A DNA stretch of 64,000 nt from Panicum virgatum. Taxonomy: Eukaryota > Streptophyta > Magnoliopsida > Poales > Poaceae. The stretch is taken from positions 66,462,960 through 66,526,959 of the forward strand of contig NC_053147.1 in assembly GCF_016808335.1 (NCBI RefSeq), written 5' to 3'. Below, in pieces: positions 23,375 through 33,801 of this stretch. The translations under genes and the position numbers were made by a program. How positions within the stretch are numbered: position 1 is the first letter of the stretch; the number at the start of each line of letters is the position of its first letter. The notes below the pieces were generated by a model that was not told the origin of the DNA, searched no databases, and saw only the letters and a program-made list of their open reading frames with translations.

Positions 23375-23945
23375 TCAGCCCCAGTTCTCACAAATGGCGA
23401 CGGCGGCAGTAGCAGCGGCGGCGTTCGAGGCGGCGGCGCCCGAGATTCCGGATCCCCCGGACGACGGCGCGGATCGAGCGGCGGACGACATAGAGGATCG
23501 TCGGAGGGCGCGCGGTGGACGGCGCGGAGGAGGGTGGCGCGTTCGAGGCGGCGTACGTCGGCGCGCGCGCGGATCGTGCGGAGGCCGGCGCGGAGGTGGC
23601 GCTGCGGATGGCCCGAGGCAGCGCAGGAGCCGGAGGCGGAGGGGGCCGGGAGCCGCGCGGCGGCGAACGGCAGCGTGCGCGAGCAAGGAGGCGCCGGCGG
23701 CCGGCGTGGAGATCGGGGGCGCCCGCTTCCGAGGAGGAGAGGGCCCGGCGTCGTGGTGGAGGAGGCAGAGGCGCGACGGGCGTCGGCGCGGAGACGGAGG
23801 CGCGGCGCGGCGGTGGGGCGGAGGCGGAGTGGCGACCGGCGGCAGCAGCGGCGGCGAAATCGATCTGGGCGGAGGCGAGAATTGAAGGTGAGGGGGAACG
23901 GCCGGGGCTGTGTTATATATATAGGGGCGCCACTTTAGTACCGGG
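23375..23945 (-). promoter_or_regulatory. GC-rich stretch with TATA, possible promoter and first exon of the CACTA B second gene
   Basis: On the - strand a TATATATATA run at about 23921-23930 is followed by more than 500 bp of extremely GC-rich sequence open in several frames on both strands. The arrangement (repeat array, TATA, GC-rich leader, then the exon at 22814) fits a promoter driving the second gene leftwards. A captured host exon is an alternative. The open frames are Arg/Ala/Pro-rich and match no family I know, so no protein is called. Confidence 0.4.
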
Positions 23946-24065
23946 CCAAGGCATCGCCTGATACTAAACTGGCGCCAGCGCAGATTAGTACCGGGCGTAG
24001 CCACGGCCCGGTACTAAATGTCCACATTAAGTACTGGTCAAGGGTATCGACCGGCACTAACCTGC
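23946..24065. repeat. Internal CACTA subterminal-type repeats
   Basis: Three palindromic units of the form TTAGTACCGGGC ... GCCCGGTACTAAA sit about 2 kb inside the left end, just upstream of the TATA run. They resemble the terminal arrays but with different arms. They may be promoter sites bound by the element's own protein, or a scar of a nested copy. Confidence 0.6.
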
Positions 24066-24244
24066 CCTATCTGGCGGGAAAATTTTCACGTAGCATTGAG
24101 TCTAAATTTTTTATATCTGTTTCAATTGTGTGTTTCTGTGCAAACTATTATATAAATGCATAAAAAATAAAATATAAGTTATTTCATACACCATATATTA
24201 CATCAATCACTTGGTTACATGAACATGAAAGTATAACATAATGA

Positions 24245-25621
24245 TTACACATCATTGTTTAATGGAACATTGACAACATTTCTTTTTACGAATGTCCCTT
24301 GATCATGATCGAGGCGTAAGTAAGGAGCGTCCTCTTTGGACAACAGGATGCTAGGGTCAACATCGATAGAGAATGGAGGACGGTCGTAAAACTGATCAAA
24401 GTCTTCTGACTTGTTCGAAATGTCTTCAACTCCAACGATTTTTCTTTTTCCTAGAAGAACTATGTGGCGTTTTGGCTCGTCGTCGGACTTGCCTTGATTT
24501 TTCTTAGGTTTGCTTGCCATGTCCTTCACATAGAAAACCTTCGTCACATCCTTGGCGAGGACGAATGATTCGTCTTTATATCCAATCTTTTTGAAGTCCA
24601 CTATTGTCATTCCATACCGGTCTATCGTTACACCGCCACCTGCTCGGTTCATCCATTGGCATCGAAACAAAGGAATCTTCAAGGGGCCATAGTCAAACTC
24701 CCATATTTCCTCTATGACACCAAAGTAGCTGTCTTTATTTCCATCATGGCCTATTGCATCAATACGCACACCACTATTTTGGTTCGTGCTCTTTTCATCT
24801 TGGCCTCTTGTGTAAAATGTATATCCATTGATCTCGTATCCTTGGTATTGCATGATTGTGGCCGATGGTCCCCTAGCAAGCCATTATAGTTGTACATCAA
24901 TCGTGCTGTCACCTATGAGTTTTCTTCTCAGCCAAACCGCAAAGCTATCTATGTGATGACGTGTAATCCATGCCTCAGACTTCCCTATGTTTTCATATCG
25001 GACAATATTGATGTGCTCATCCATATATGGGGCCACGAGGGATGAATTCTGTAGAACAGTGAAATTTGCTTTGCGGATTTCATTTTCAGAGATGTGCATA
25101 TTAGATTTCTTACCTAATGTGCCCTTTCCTTCCAATCGCCCATCATAGCGTGACATGGGGACCCCAATCGGACTAAGTTCATCAATGAAATCAACACAAA
25201 ACTCAATGACCTCCTCTGTTCCATAGCCCTTGGCGATACATCCTTCTGGCCGAGAACGATTCCGAACGTACTTCTTTAAAACTGCCATGTATCTCTCGAA
25301 AGGGAACATATTGTGTAGGAATACAAGGCCTAAAATGTTTATCTCTTTCACAATATGAACCAGGAGGTGGGTCATAATATTAAAGAATGAAGGTGGAAAG
25401 ACCATCTCAAAACTGACAAGACATTGGACCACATCATTCTGTAGCCTTGTGAGCTTATTTAGATCGATTGCCTTCTGCGAAATTTCATTAAGAAAGACAC
25501 ATAGCTTCACCACTGTTAATCTTACATTTTCTGGTAGAATACCCCTCAATGCGACTGGAAGCAATTGGTTCATCAAAACGTGGCAATCATGAAACTTTAG
25601 GTTTGTGAACTTTTCTCTTTC
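24245..25621 (-). pseudogene. CACTA B transposase, C-terminal part (DUF4218 and DUF4216)
   Basis: From the right, the - strand reads FHDCHVLMNQLLPVALRGIL, then FEMVFPPSFFNIMTHLLVHI and RNRSRPEGCIAKGYG (DUF4218). A DUF4216 segment follows (VIEEIWEFDYGPLKIPLFRC, DESFVLAKDVTKVFYVKD) and ends at a stop at 24245. A single in-frame TAA at about 24884-24886, in a conserved LARGPS context, splits the frame. The N-terminal Transposase_21 domain is absent. It shares only domain order with CACTA A and belongs to a different family. Confidence 0.82.
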
Positions 25622-25668
25622 ATATTAATTCTTCCCTGCATATTCGAACTTTTTCTCTTTCATATTAA

Positions 25669-25957
25669 CCTCGACCCTGCGGTGATGACAATGTCTTTCG
25701 GGGGGACACGGTGCGGTACAAGGATGTCACCAATCGGTCAGTCGCAGCACCAATATTTCCGGTTAATAGGAACACAGCACTAGGCACAGGCAGCGTGCTC
25801 GTTGATATGCTCTCAGTGCAACAACGGCCACGCTGACTGCGTCAAATGCTGTCTTCGTATCAATCGGAAGTGCTGGTGATGCGACCAGCCGATTCACGAC
25901 GTCTATATAGCGCATAGTGTTTCCCCGAAAGGTAGTGTCATCACTATTGGATGGAGA
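25669..25957. repeat. Inverted pair of diverged coding-like arms (unrecognised domain)
   Basis: The + strand (25681-25830) and the - strand (25945-25800) form an ungapped inverted repeat of about 125 bp arms, roughly 70-75% identical by eye. Both arms are open in the matching frame: one reads DDNVFRGDTVRYKDVTNR and the other DDTTFRGNTMRYIDVVNR. About half of 48 residues are identical and many other changes are conservative. The + frame is open 25669-25836 and the - frame 25957-25763. I do not recognise the protein. The pair occupies the place of the missing transposase N-terminus. A second copy lies at 30059-30347. Confidence 0.55.
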
Positions 25958-26614
25958 TTAACGATGTATACTTGTTTCGAAATAAAGATTTTTTTAGCTT
26001 ATAGATAGTTTCAATGTGAGACTGAATAAATACATCACTAGAGTGTCAAAATAATCAATTCATAATAAAAAAATCTATTATAATTCTTTCATTAGTTCAT
26101 TATAAAAAAAATTAACTATCCACATTATGGTTATATCTACTACAATCACATGTTTTGTCTACACTCATTCTAAAAATTTCTACTATCCACATACTCATCT
26201 GAATCTAAAAATAAAAAATGTGCTACGGTCATTTGTAATATATAGAAAATGATTGAAAAATGTCTATAAATTTTTCATATTCAACCTAGCCAATAAATCT
26301 ACTCCCACATTCAAGTCATCGGTTCTATATATCTCAAATTATTGCATAAATCAAAGAAATCATACTCATCCTCACTATTTCTAAAAGTCACAAATTTCTC
26401 TAACTATAGGGCATAAAACGAAGAATAAAGACTATCAATGAAGAGAGGATGAAGTTGCAAACCTTTGGCGTACTTGGATAACTATAACACTCACTAAAAC
26501 TAGAACAAATGGCGGCAACTCTCTAAGGGAAGAACAACACCGAGCTCGAGCTTCTCTGGTGAAATGGCACTGGCTCGGGCTCAGGGAGGAAGAAGGGTGC
26601 TAATTTATGGTGGG
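25958..26614. other. AT-rich CACTA B interior
   Basis: No open frame of note is seen. The stretch is A/T-rich, with a short GC-richer part (26440-26610) next to the terminal repeat array that may be the 5' leader of the element's transcript. Confidence 0.5.
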
Positions 26615-26940
26615 CGCATTAGTACCGGCTGGTGGCTCCAGCCGGTACTAACGTGCTACATTTAGTACCGGCTGGAGCCACCAGCCGGTACTAAATTTCC
26701 TCGCGGCAGTTTAGTACCGGCTGGTGGTTCCAGCCGGTACTAAACTGTCACTAACTGTCGGTGGCGGATGTCAGAGCCTGTCAGTGGTGGACTTTAGTAC
26801 CGGCTGGAGCCACCAGCCGGTACTAATAGGCTCCTAGGGCCACTATTCCTTTGGTCCGGTACTAAATTTGCACGTTAGTACCGGCCAAAGCCGTGACCGG
26901 TACTAACGGCTGCGGACGAATGTGCGTTTTTCTAGTAGTG
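26615..26940. repeat. CACTA B right subterminal palindromes
   Basis: Repeated palindromes of the form TTAGTACCGGCTGG ... CCAGCCGGTACTAA, with arms of about 18 bp, lie at 26629-26930. Loop sequences alternate between TGGCTCC and AGCCACC types. One 43-bp segment present here is missing from the tandem copy. Confidence 0.8.
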
Positions 26941-27051
26941 CCTGTTACTTCTAGAACTCATCATGCAGTTTTTTTTTTCAAAAAGACCGAAGCGTGAAAT
27001 TTCGCTCGAGCCATTATCTGTCGTACAAGTTCGGAATTTTCCTTTATATTA

Positions 27052-27209
27052 GGGGTGCAAATGGGTGACTCTTAGGTGTACCTCCAATACTCTTTAGTTC
27101 AAAATTTTGTGCTAATTTTCCAAATTGAGATATAATTTTGGAGATTTAGTACAAAATTTTGAACTAGAGAGGATTGGAGGGGCACCTAATAGATACCCAT
27201 TGGCACCCC
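27052..27209. mobile_element. Foldback MITE with ~60-bp inverted arms, copy 1
   Basis: The left arm GGGGTGCAAATGGGTGACTC and the right arm (inverted GGGGTGCCAATGGGTATCTA) continue as inverted repeats to TTCAAAATTTTGT, with a loop in the middle. No clear target duplication was found. It lies 111 bp right of CACTA B. Confidence 0.6.
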
Positions 27210-27912
27210 AACTTTATATGGCGTTGCGAATTGGTCCAAAATGCCCCTAACGCCCGAGTGAGGTGCTCACCCGCTAAGGAGCATGCTGTGGCAAGAGAAA
27301 TCGGAACCTCCCACTCGTGGGTATCTATTCCGTTTTGGCTTTTATATGAGATAATGATGACGGTGATGACGATAAGCTACTAAAACACCGGCACGCTTAA
27401 TCTTATTCTCGGTGTTCCAACATGCACCGTTAGTTTTATTCTATCTCTATCCCCCAGCTTGATAACATTTCTTTTGACTTGGGAGGAGCAGCTAGCATTC
27501 TTGTGATCGAAGCCAGGTGTCAGAGCTTATCATCAAACCTTTGGTACCCCCACAATATTATTACTGTGTGTGTGATGATGATGATTCAACGTGGCAATTC
27601 TGTGATATTCCATTGCATAATAATCACATCAGCCCCAAAAAAAGAAAAAAAAAACGTACGTCTTGATCAGCCGCAGAAGAGCATGGAACACTGTTTCCCT
27701 GATGCCCTCCTCCTGAGTCCTGATGAAAACGGCCTGTTTGTTGCCGTTTGATAGTTGCTATTATATTATGATCGACCGTCGTGGAATCTTTTATTTACCC
27801 TTTCTCCTCCACTTGCATTTGACTGTACTAAACTACCACGGCATTTTGACAAAAAAAAAACTACAACGGCATTTGCCATTGCTAGATGTGATGTGGCGGC
27901 AGCCTATCACTA
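27210..27912. other. Unique-looking flank between MITEs, copy 1
   Basis: Only short open frames on the + strand are seen and none is convincing. The sequence holds an A-rich run at about 27637-27654 that differs by one base between the tandem copies. Confidence 0.5.
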
Positions 27913-27920
27913 GATGTGAC

Positions 27921-28174
27921 CAGGGTTAACCATTTCGTTTTCCGGTCAAATCCCGGTGTTTACCGGAAACGAAATTTCGTTCCGAAAACGAAATTTCGTT
28001 CCGAAATTTCGGTAAATTTCGGCGAATTTCGGTGAATTTCGGTCGAAATTTGTTGAATTTTGAATTTGAAAACGAAATTTTCCGAAAAATACCGAAATTT
28101 CGAATCCCGGTAACTAGCGGAAACGGAAAATTTTCTGAAATTTCGGCGAAATTTCGCCGAAATTGTTAACCCTG
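27921..28174. mobile_element. Non-autonomous hAT element (254 bp), copy 1
   Basis: Terminal repeats CAGGGTTAACCATTTCG and (inverted right end) CAGGGTTAACAATTTCG are flanked by a perfect 8-bp duplication GATGTGAC (27913-27920, 28175-28182). The interior is dense with CGAAATTTCG and TTTCGGTAAATTTCGG motifs on both strands, as in hAT subterminal regions. There is no coding capacity. Confidence 0.9.
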
Positions 28175-28238
28175 GATGTGACTGCCGTTTTTGAGGGTAG
28201 GTGCAGTGAACCTGTCCCTGTACGCCGTCGCAAACCGA

Positions 28239-28468
28239 GGGTGTGTTTACTTGCTGAAAAAATTTGAGTTTTGGTGTTGTAATATATTTTATTGTTATTT
28301 GACAAATAATGTCTAATTATGAACTAATTAGATTTAAAAGATTCAGCTCATACTAATCAATTAGACTATGTAATTAATTATTTTTTAACTGTATTTAATG
28401 CTTCATGCATATATCTGAAGATTTAATTTGACAGGTACTGTATAATTTTTTTTGAAACTAAACAGGCC
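28239..28468. mobile_element. MITE-like grass repeat, copy 1
   Basis: The left end GGGTGTGTTTACTTGC and the right end (inverted GGCCTGTTTAGTTTC) bracket an AT-rich, about 230-bp body with TTTGACAAATAATGTCTAATT. I recall this body as a very common repeat of panicoid genomes. The target duplication is unclear. Confidence 0.5.
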
Positions 28469-28740
28469 GGACGAAGTTTAGGTGCTCACTCACTTGTCAT
28501 GCTCTCTCGTCGTTATCGCTGGTTGCTGACGAGGATGATCGATCGCGGTTTTTGTTTGGATTCTAAAAGGAGAAAAGAATGATAGCGATTCCATAGAAAC
28601 ACTACCACTCGCTCTGAACTTGGATACTGTACATTTGTTTTCACCTGGCCGAAGACAAATTGTGACTTGTGCAGTTGTGCTTCTCTGTCACTTTCTGCCT
28701 ACCTACCAACTTCTAACCCATTTCACATCTCTCATGTATG

Positions 28741-30011
28741 CTAGGGTCAACATCGATAGAGAATGGAGGACGGTCGTAAAACTGATCAAAGTCTTCTGAC
28801 TTGTTCGAAATGTCTTCAACTCCAACGATTTTTCTTTTTCCTAGAAGAACTATGTGGCGTTTTGGCTCGTCGTCGGACTTGCCTTGATTTTTCTTAGGTT
28901 TGCTTGCCATGTCCTTCACATAGAAAACCTTCGTCACATCCTTGGCGAGGACGAATGATTCGTCTTTATATCCAATCTTTTTGAAGTCCACTATTGTCAT
29001 TCCATACCGGTCTATCGTTACACCGCCACCTGCTCGGTTCATCCATTGGCATCGAAACAAAGGAATCTTCAAGGGGCCATAGTCAAACTCCCATATTTCC
29101 TCTATGACACCAAAGTAGCTGTCTTTATTTCCATCATGGCCTATTGCATCAATACGCACACCACTATTTTGGTTCGTGCTCTTTTCATCTTGGCCTCTTG
29201 TGTAAAATGTATATCCATTGATCTCGTATCCTTGGTATTGCATGATTGTGGCCGATGGTCCCCTAGCAAGCCATTATAGTTGTACATCAATCGTGCTGTC
29301 ACCTATGAGTTTTCTTCTCAGCCAAACCGCAAAGCTATCTATGTGATGACGTGTAATCCATGCCTCAGACTTCCCTATGTTTTCATATCGGACAATATTG
29401 ATGTGCTCATCCATATATGGGGCCACGAGGGATGAATTCTGTAGAACAGTGAAATTTGCTTTGCGGATTTCATTTTCAGAGATGTGCATATTAGATTTCT
29501 TACCTAATGTGCCCTTTCCTTCCAATCGCCCATCATAGCGTGACATGGGGACCCCAATCGGACTAAGTTCATCAATGAAATCAACACAAAACTCAATGAC
29601 CTCCTCTGTTCCATAGCCCTTGGCGATACATCCTTCTGGCCGAGAACGATTCCGAACGTACTTCTTTAAAACTGCCATGTATCTCTCGAAAGGGAACATA
29701 TTGTGTAGGAATACAAGGCCTAAAATGTTTATCTCTTTCACAATATGAACCAGGAGGTGGGTCATAATATTAAAGAATGAAGGTGGAAAGACCATCTCAA
29801 AACTGACAAGACATTGGACCACATCATTCTGTAGCCTTGTGAGCTTATTTAGATCGATTGCCTTCTGCGAAATTTCATTAAGAAAGACACATAGCTTCAC
29901 CACTGTTAATCTTACATTTTCTGGTAGAATACCCCTCAATGCGACTGGAAGCAATTGGTTCATCAAAACGTGGCAATCATGAAACTTTAGGTTTGTGAAC
30001 TTTTCTCTTTC
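28741..30011 (-). pseudogene. CACTA B transposase fragment, duplicated copy
   Basis: This is the same DUF4218 plus DUF4216 frame as at 24351-25621, with the identical TAA between the two parts (about 29274-29276). At the junction the frame runs into flanking DNA and adds a few unrelated residues (IHERCEMG) before a stop at 28713. Confidence 0.8.
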
Positions 30012-30058
30012 ATATTAATTCTTCCCTGCATATTCGAACTTTTTCTCTTTCATATTAA

Positions 30059-30347
30059 CCTCGACCCTGCGGTGATGACAATGTCTTTCGGGGGGACACG
30101 GTGCGGTACAAGGATGTCACCAATCGGTCAGTCGCAGCACCAATATTTCCGGTTAATAGGAACACAGCACTAGGCACAGGCAGCGTGCTCGTTGATATGC
30201 TCTCAGTGCAACAACGGCCACGCTGACTGCGTCAAATGCTGTCTTCGTATCAATCGGAAGTGCTGGTGATGCGACCAGCCGATTCACGACGTCTATATAG
30301 CGCATAGTGTTTCCCCGAAAGGTAGTGTCATCACTATTGGATGGAGA
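30059..30347. repeat. Inverted pair of coding-like arms, duplicated copy
   Basis: The sequence is the same as at 25669-25957, moved by 4390 bp by the tandem duplication. I see no differences between the copies. Confidence 0.55.
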
Positions 30348-31398
30348 TTAACGATGTATACTTGTTTCGAAATAAAGATTTTTTTAGCTTATAGATAGTT
30401 TCAATGTGAGACTGAATAAATACATCACTAGAGTGTCAAAATAATCAATTCATAATAAAAAAATCTATTATAATTCTTTCATTAGTTCATTATAAAAAAA
30501 ATTAACTATCCACATTATGGTTATATCTACTACAATCACATGTTTTGTCTACACTCATTCTAAAAATTTCTACTATCCACATACTCATCTGAATCTAAAA
30601 ATAAAAAATGTGCTACGGTCATTTGTAATATATAGAAAATGATTGAAAAATGTCTATAAATTTTTCATATTCAACCTAGCCAATAAATCTACTCCCACAT
30701 TCAAGTCATCGGTTCTATATATCTCAAATTATTGCATAAATCAAAGAAATCATACTCATCCTCACTATTTCTAAAAGTCACAAATTTCTCTAACTATAGG
30801 GCATAAAACGAAGAATAAAGACTATCAATGAAGAGAGGATGAAGTTGCAAACCTTTGGCGTACTTGGATAACTATAACACTCACTAAAACTAGAACAAAT
30901 GGCGGCAACTCTCTAAGGGAAGAACAACACCGAGCTCGAGCTTCTCTGGTGAAATGGCACTGGCTCGGGCTCAGGGAGGAAGAAGGGTGCTAATTTATGG
31001 TGGGCGCATTAGTACCGGCTGGAGCCACCAGCCGGTACTAAATTTCCTCGCGGCAGTTTAGTACCGGCTGGTGGTTCCAGCCGGTACTAAACTGTCACTA
31101 ACTGTCGGTGGCGGATGTCAGAGCCTGTCAGTGGTGGACTTTAGTACCGGCTGGAGCCACCAGCCGGTACTAATAGGCTCCTAGGGCCACTATTCCTTTG
31201 GTCCGGTACTAAATTTGCACGTTAGTACCGGCCAAAGCCGTGACCGGTACTAACGGCTGCGGACGAATGTGCGTTTTTCTAGTAGTGCCTGTTACTTCTA
31301 GAACTCATCATGCAGTTTTTTTTTTCAAAAAGACCGAAGCGTGAAATTTCGCTCGAGCCATTATCTGTCGTACAAGTTCGGAATTTTCCTTTATATTA

Positions 31399-31556
31399 GG
31401 GGTGCAAATGGGTGACTCTTAGGTGTACCTCCAATACTCTTTAGTTCAAAATTTTGTGCTAATTTTCCAAATTGAGATATAATTTTGGAGATTTAGTACA
31501 AAATTTTGAACTAGAGAGGATTGGAGGGGCACCTAATAGATACCCATTGGCACCCC
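31399..31556. mobile_element. Foldback MITE, copy 2
   Basis: This is the duplicate of the MITE at 27052-27209, with the same inverted arms. Confidence 0.6.
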
Positions 31557-32266
31557 AACTTTATATGGCGTTGCGAATTGGTCCAAAATACCCCTAACGC
31601 CCGAGTGAGGTGCTCACCCGCTAAGGAGCATGCTGTGGCAAGAGAAATCGGAACCTCCCACTCGTGGGTATCTATTCCGTTTTGGCTTTTATATGAGATA
31701 ATGATGACGGTGATGACGATAAGCTACTAAAACACCGGCACGCTTAATCTTATTCTCGGTGTTCCAACATGCACCGTTAGTTTTATTCTATCTCTATCCC
31801 CCAGCTTGATAACATTTCTTTTGACTTGGGAGGAGCAGCTAGCATTCTTGTGATCGAAGCCAGGTGTCAGAGCTTATCATCAAACCTTTGGTACCCCCAC
31901 AATATTATTACTGTGTGTGTGATGATGATGATTCAACGTGGCAATTCTGTGATATTCCATTGCATAATAATCACATCAGCCCCAAAAAAAGAAAAAAAAA
32001 CGTACGTCTTGATCAGCCGCAGAAGAGCATGGAACACTGTTTCCCTGATGCCCTCCTCCTGAGTCCTGATGAAAACGGCCTGTTTGTTGCCGTTTGATAG
32101 TTGCTATTATATTATGATCGACCGTCGTGGAATCTTTTATTTACCCTTTCTCCTCCACTTGCATTTGACTGTACTAAACTACCACGGCATTTTGACAAAA
32201 AAAAAACTACAACGGCATTTGCCATTGCTAGATGTGATGTGGCGGCAGCCTATCACTAGATGTGAC

Positions 32267-32520
32267 CAGGGTTAACCATTTCGTTTTCCGGTCAAATCCC
32301 GGTGTTTACCGGAAACGAAATTTCGTTCCGAAAACGAAATTTCGTTCCGAAATTTCGGTAAATTTCGGCGAATTTCGGTGAATTTCGGTCGAAATTTGTT
32401 GAATTTTGAATTTGAAAACGAAATTTTCCGAAAAATACCGAAATTTCGAATCCCGGTAACTAGCGGAAACGGAAAATTTTCTGAAATTTCGGCGAAATTT
32501 CGCCGAAATTGTTAACCCTG
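32267..32520. mobile_element. Non-autonomous hAT element, copy 2
   Basis: This is the duplicate of 27921-28174, again with GATGTGAC on both sides (32259-32266, 32521-32528). Because both flanks match copy 1, it was carried by the segmental duplication and is not a new insertion. Confidence 0.9.
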
Positions 32521-32584
32521 GATGTGACTGCCGTTTTTGAGGGTAGGTGCAGTGAACCTGTCCCTGTACGCCGTCGCAAACCGA

Positions 32585-32814
32585 GGGTGTGTTTACTTGC
32601 TGAAAAAATTTGAGTTTTGGTGTTGTAATATATTTTATTGTTATTTGACAAATAATGTCTAATTATGAACTAATTAGATTTAAAAGATTCAGCTCATACT
32701 AATCAATTAGACTATGTAATTAATTATTTTTTAACTGTATTTAATGCTTCATGCATATATCTGAAGATTTAATTTGACAGGTACTGTATAATTTTTTTTG
32801 AAACTAAACAGGCC
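32585..32814. mobile_element. MITE-like grass repeat, copy 2
   Basis: This is the duplicate of 28239-28468. Confidence 0.5.
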
Positions 32815-33086
32815 GGACGAAGTTTAGGTGCTCACTCACTTGTCATGCTCTCTCGTCGTTATCGCTGGTTGCTGACGAGGATGATCGATCGCGGTTTTTG
32901 TTTGGATTCTAAAAGGAGAAAAGAATGATAGCGATTCCATAGAAACACTACCACTCGCTCTGAACTTGGATACTGTACATTTGTTTTCACCTGGCCGAAG
33001 ACAAATTGTGACTTGTGCAGTTGTGCTTCTCTGTCACTTTCTGCCTACCTACCAACTTCTAACCCATTTCACATCTCTCATGTATG

Positions 33087-33677
33087 TACCTTTAAATTTT
33101 AATAGTTGTCATTTTTTTTTCACTTTTGCTATGGGATTACTGGTTGCCATTTGCGACATTTGAAATGTGTGATTTCCCCCAGAATCGAAGTGTTTGCGAT
33201 GAAGTTGGCGGGAGCGAAATTTCTTGTATTCCGAGGCAGATTGCTAACTAAATTTTCACAAAAAGACTAGTATTAACTAAACATAATTTAAGAAATAAAA
33301 TTGATAATGTTTGGAGATAACCATAACAGCCCTACTAGGATCCGGATGTCCGATCACGATTTTTTCATCGGACAGTCCGTCGCAACATTAAAAAATAATA
33401 ACTGCAACATTAGAAACCAAGTTTGCAATGTAAAAAAATGTGTACAAATGATTCTGATATCCAATTTGCGAATGGAAATTCGCACCGCAACATGAACATC
33501 ATGTTTCATACCACATTAACTGTGCAACAAAAAAACTAATAATTGCAACATATGTAAACTCTTGCAACACAGCATATCACACGTCCTAATTCTAGCATTT
33601 CGTAACCATAAACCCTACTGCCCCGTCAAGGCCATCACAGCCGAGCCCCATCTTCCCGGCGCCGCTCTCCTTCCTCC
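33087..33677. other. Unique DNA between the tandem duplication and the HMT promoter
   Basis: The stretch is AT-rich with no gene. GCAACAT-type short repeats lie at 33380-33560, and GGATCCGGATGTCCGATCACG at 33340 looks like part of a dispersed grass repeat. An AACCCTA-like motif (AAACCCTACTG, about 33610) lies in the promoter-proximal part. Confidence 0.5.
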
Positions 33678-33684
33678 TATAAAT
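33678..33684 (+). promoter_or_regulatory. TATA box of the HMT gene
   Basis: TATAAAT lies 118 bp upstream of the start codon in an otherwise C-rich leader. This places transcription start at about 33710. Confidence 0.6.
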
Positions 33685-33801
33685 CCTCCCCACGCCGAAA
33701 TCCAAATCCCAAACCCCAAATTCCAGCCTCCACATCGCGAGCGAGCAAGGCGAAGCTCACAGCGCCCAGCAGGAGCGGCAGCAGCCAGGGCGAGGCGAGA
33801 G

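Larger units (their letters stand above)
22109..26940 (-). mobile_element. CACTA element B, complete ends, 4832 bp
   Basis: The left end reads CACTGCTAGAAAATCTC at 22109. The right end, inverted, reads CACTACTAGAAAAACGCAC (to 26940). Both are flanked by CCT (22106-22108 and 26941-26943), the 3-bp duplication of CACTA elements. Subterminal arrays of palindromes built on TTAGTACCGG and CCGGTACTAA lie at 22125-22350 and 26615-26930, with a third array at 23930-24065. Genes run on the - strand: transposase remnants at 25621-24245, then a second gene ending at 22614. The 5' half of the transposase is missing, so the element is non-autonomous. Its right part was later copied in tandem (28741-31287). 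Confidence 0.88.
24351..28740 (+). repeat. Tandem segmental duplication, copy 1 (4390 bp)
   Basis: The unit runs from inside the CACTA B transposase through its right end and 1.8 kb of flank. The next base, 28741, restarts the same sequence (CTAGGGTCAACATCGATAG). ATG is shared at the left edge, the junction and the right edge (24348-24350, 28738-28740, 33084-33086). See copy 2 for the differences. Confidence 0.92.
28741..31287 (-). mobile_element. CACTA B right part, second (duplicated) copy
   Basis: This part came from the tandem duplication, not from a separate insertion. It has the right terminus (31287, followed by CCT) but no left terminus, and starts at the duplication junction. Right subterminal palindromes lie at about 31015-31280, shorter by 43 bp than in copy 1. 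It cannot transpose on its own. Confidence 0.85.
28741..33086 (+). repeat. Tandem segmental duplication, copy 2 (4346 bp)
   Basis: Copy 2 is identical to copy 1 as far as I can read except for three changes: a 43-bp deletion between two AGTACCGGCTGG repeats (after about 31021), one A fewer in an A-run (about 31990), and one substitution (G at about 27244, A at about 31591). Length difference 44 = 43 + 1. It ends at TGTATG (33086) where unique sequence resumes. Confidence 0.92.

Noticed and set aside
23375..24004. Arg/Ala/Pro-rich frames of 148-209 codons inside CACTA B
   Set aside because: Several overlapping frames are open on both strands because of base composition, and none has a recognisable domain.
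26629..26930. CRISPR-like array of repeats with spacers
   Set aside because: The repeats are palindromic CACTA subterminal units with no constant spacer length, in a plant genome and inside defined transposon ends.
28713..28740. Chimeric transposase C-terminus at the duplication junction as a new gene
   Set aside because: Only eight unrelated residues are added before a stop and the upstream frame already carries a stop, so no functional fusion is likely.
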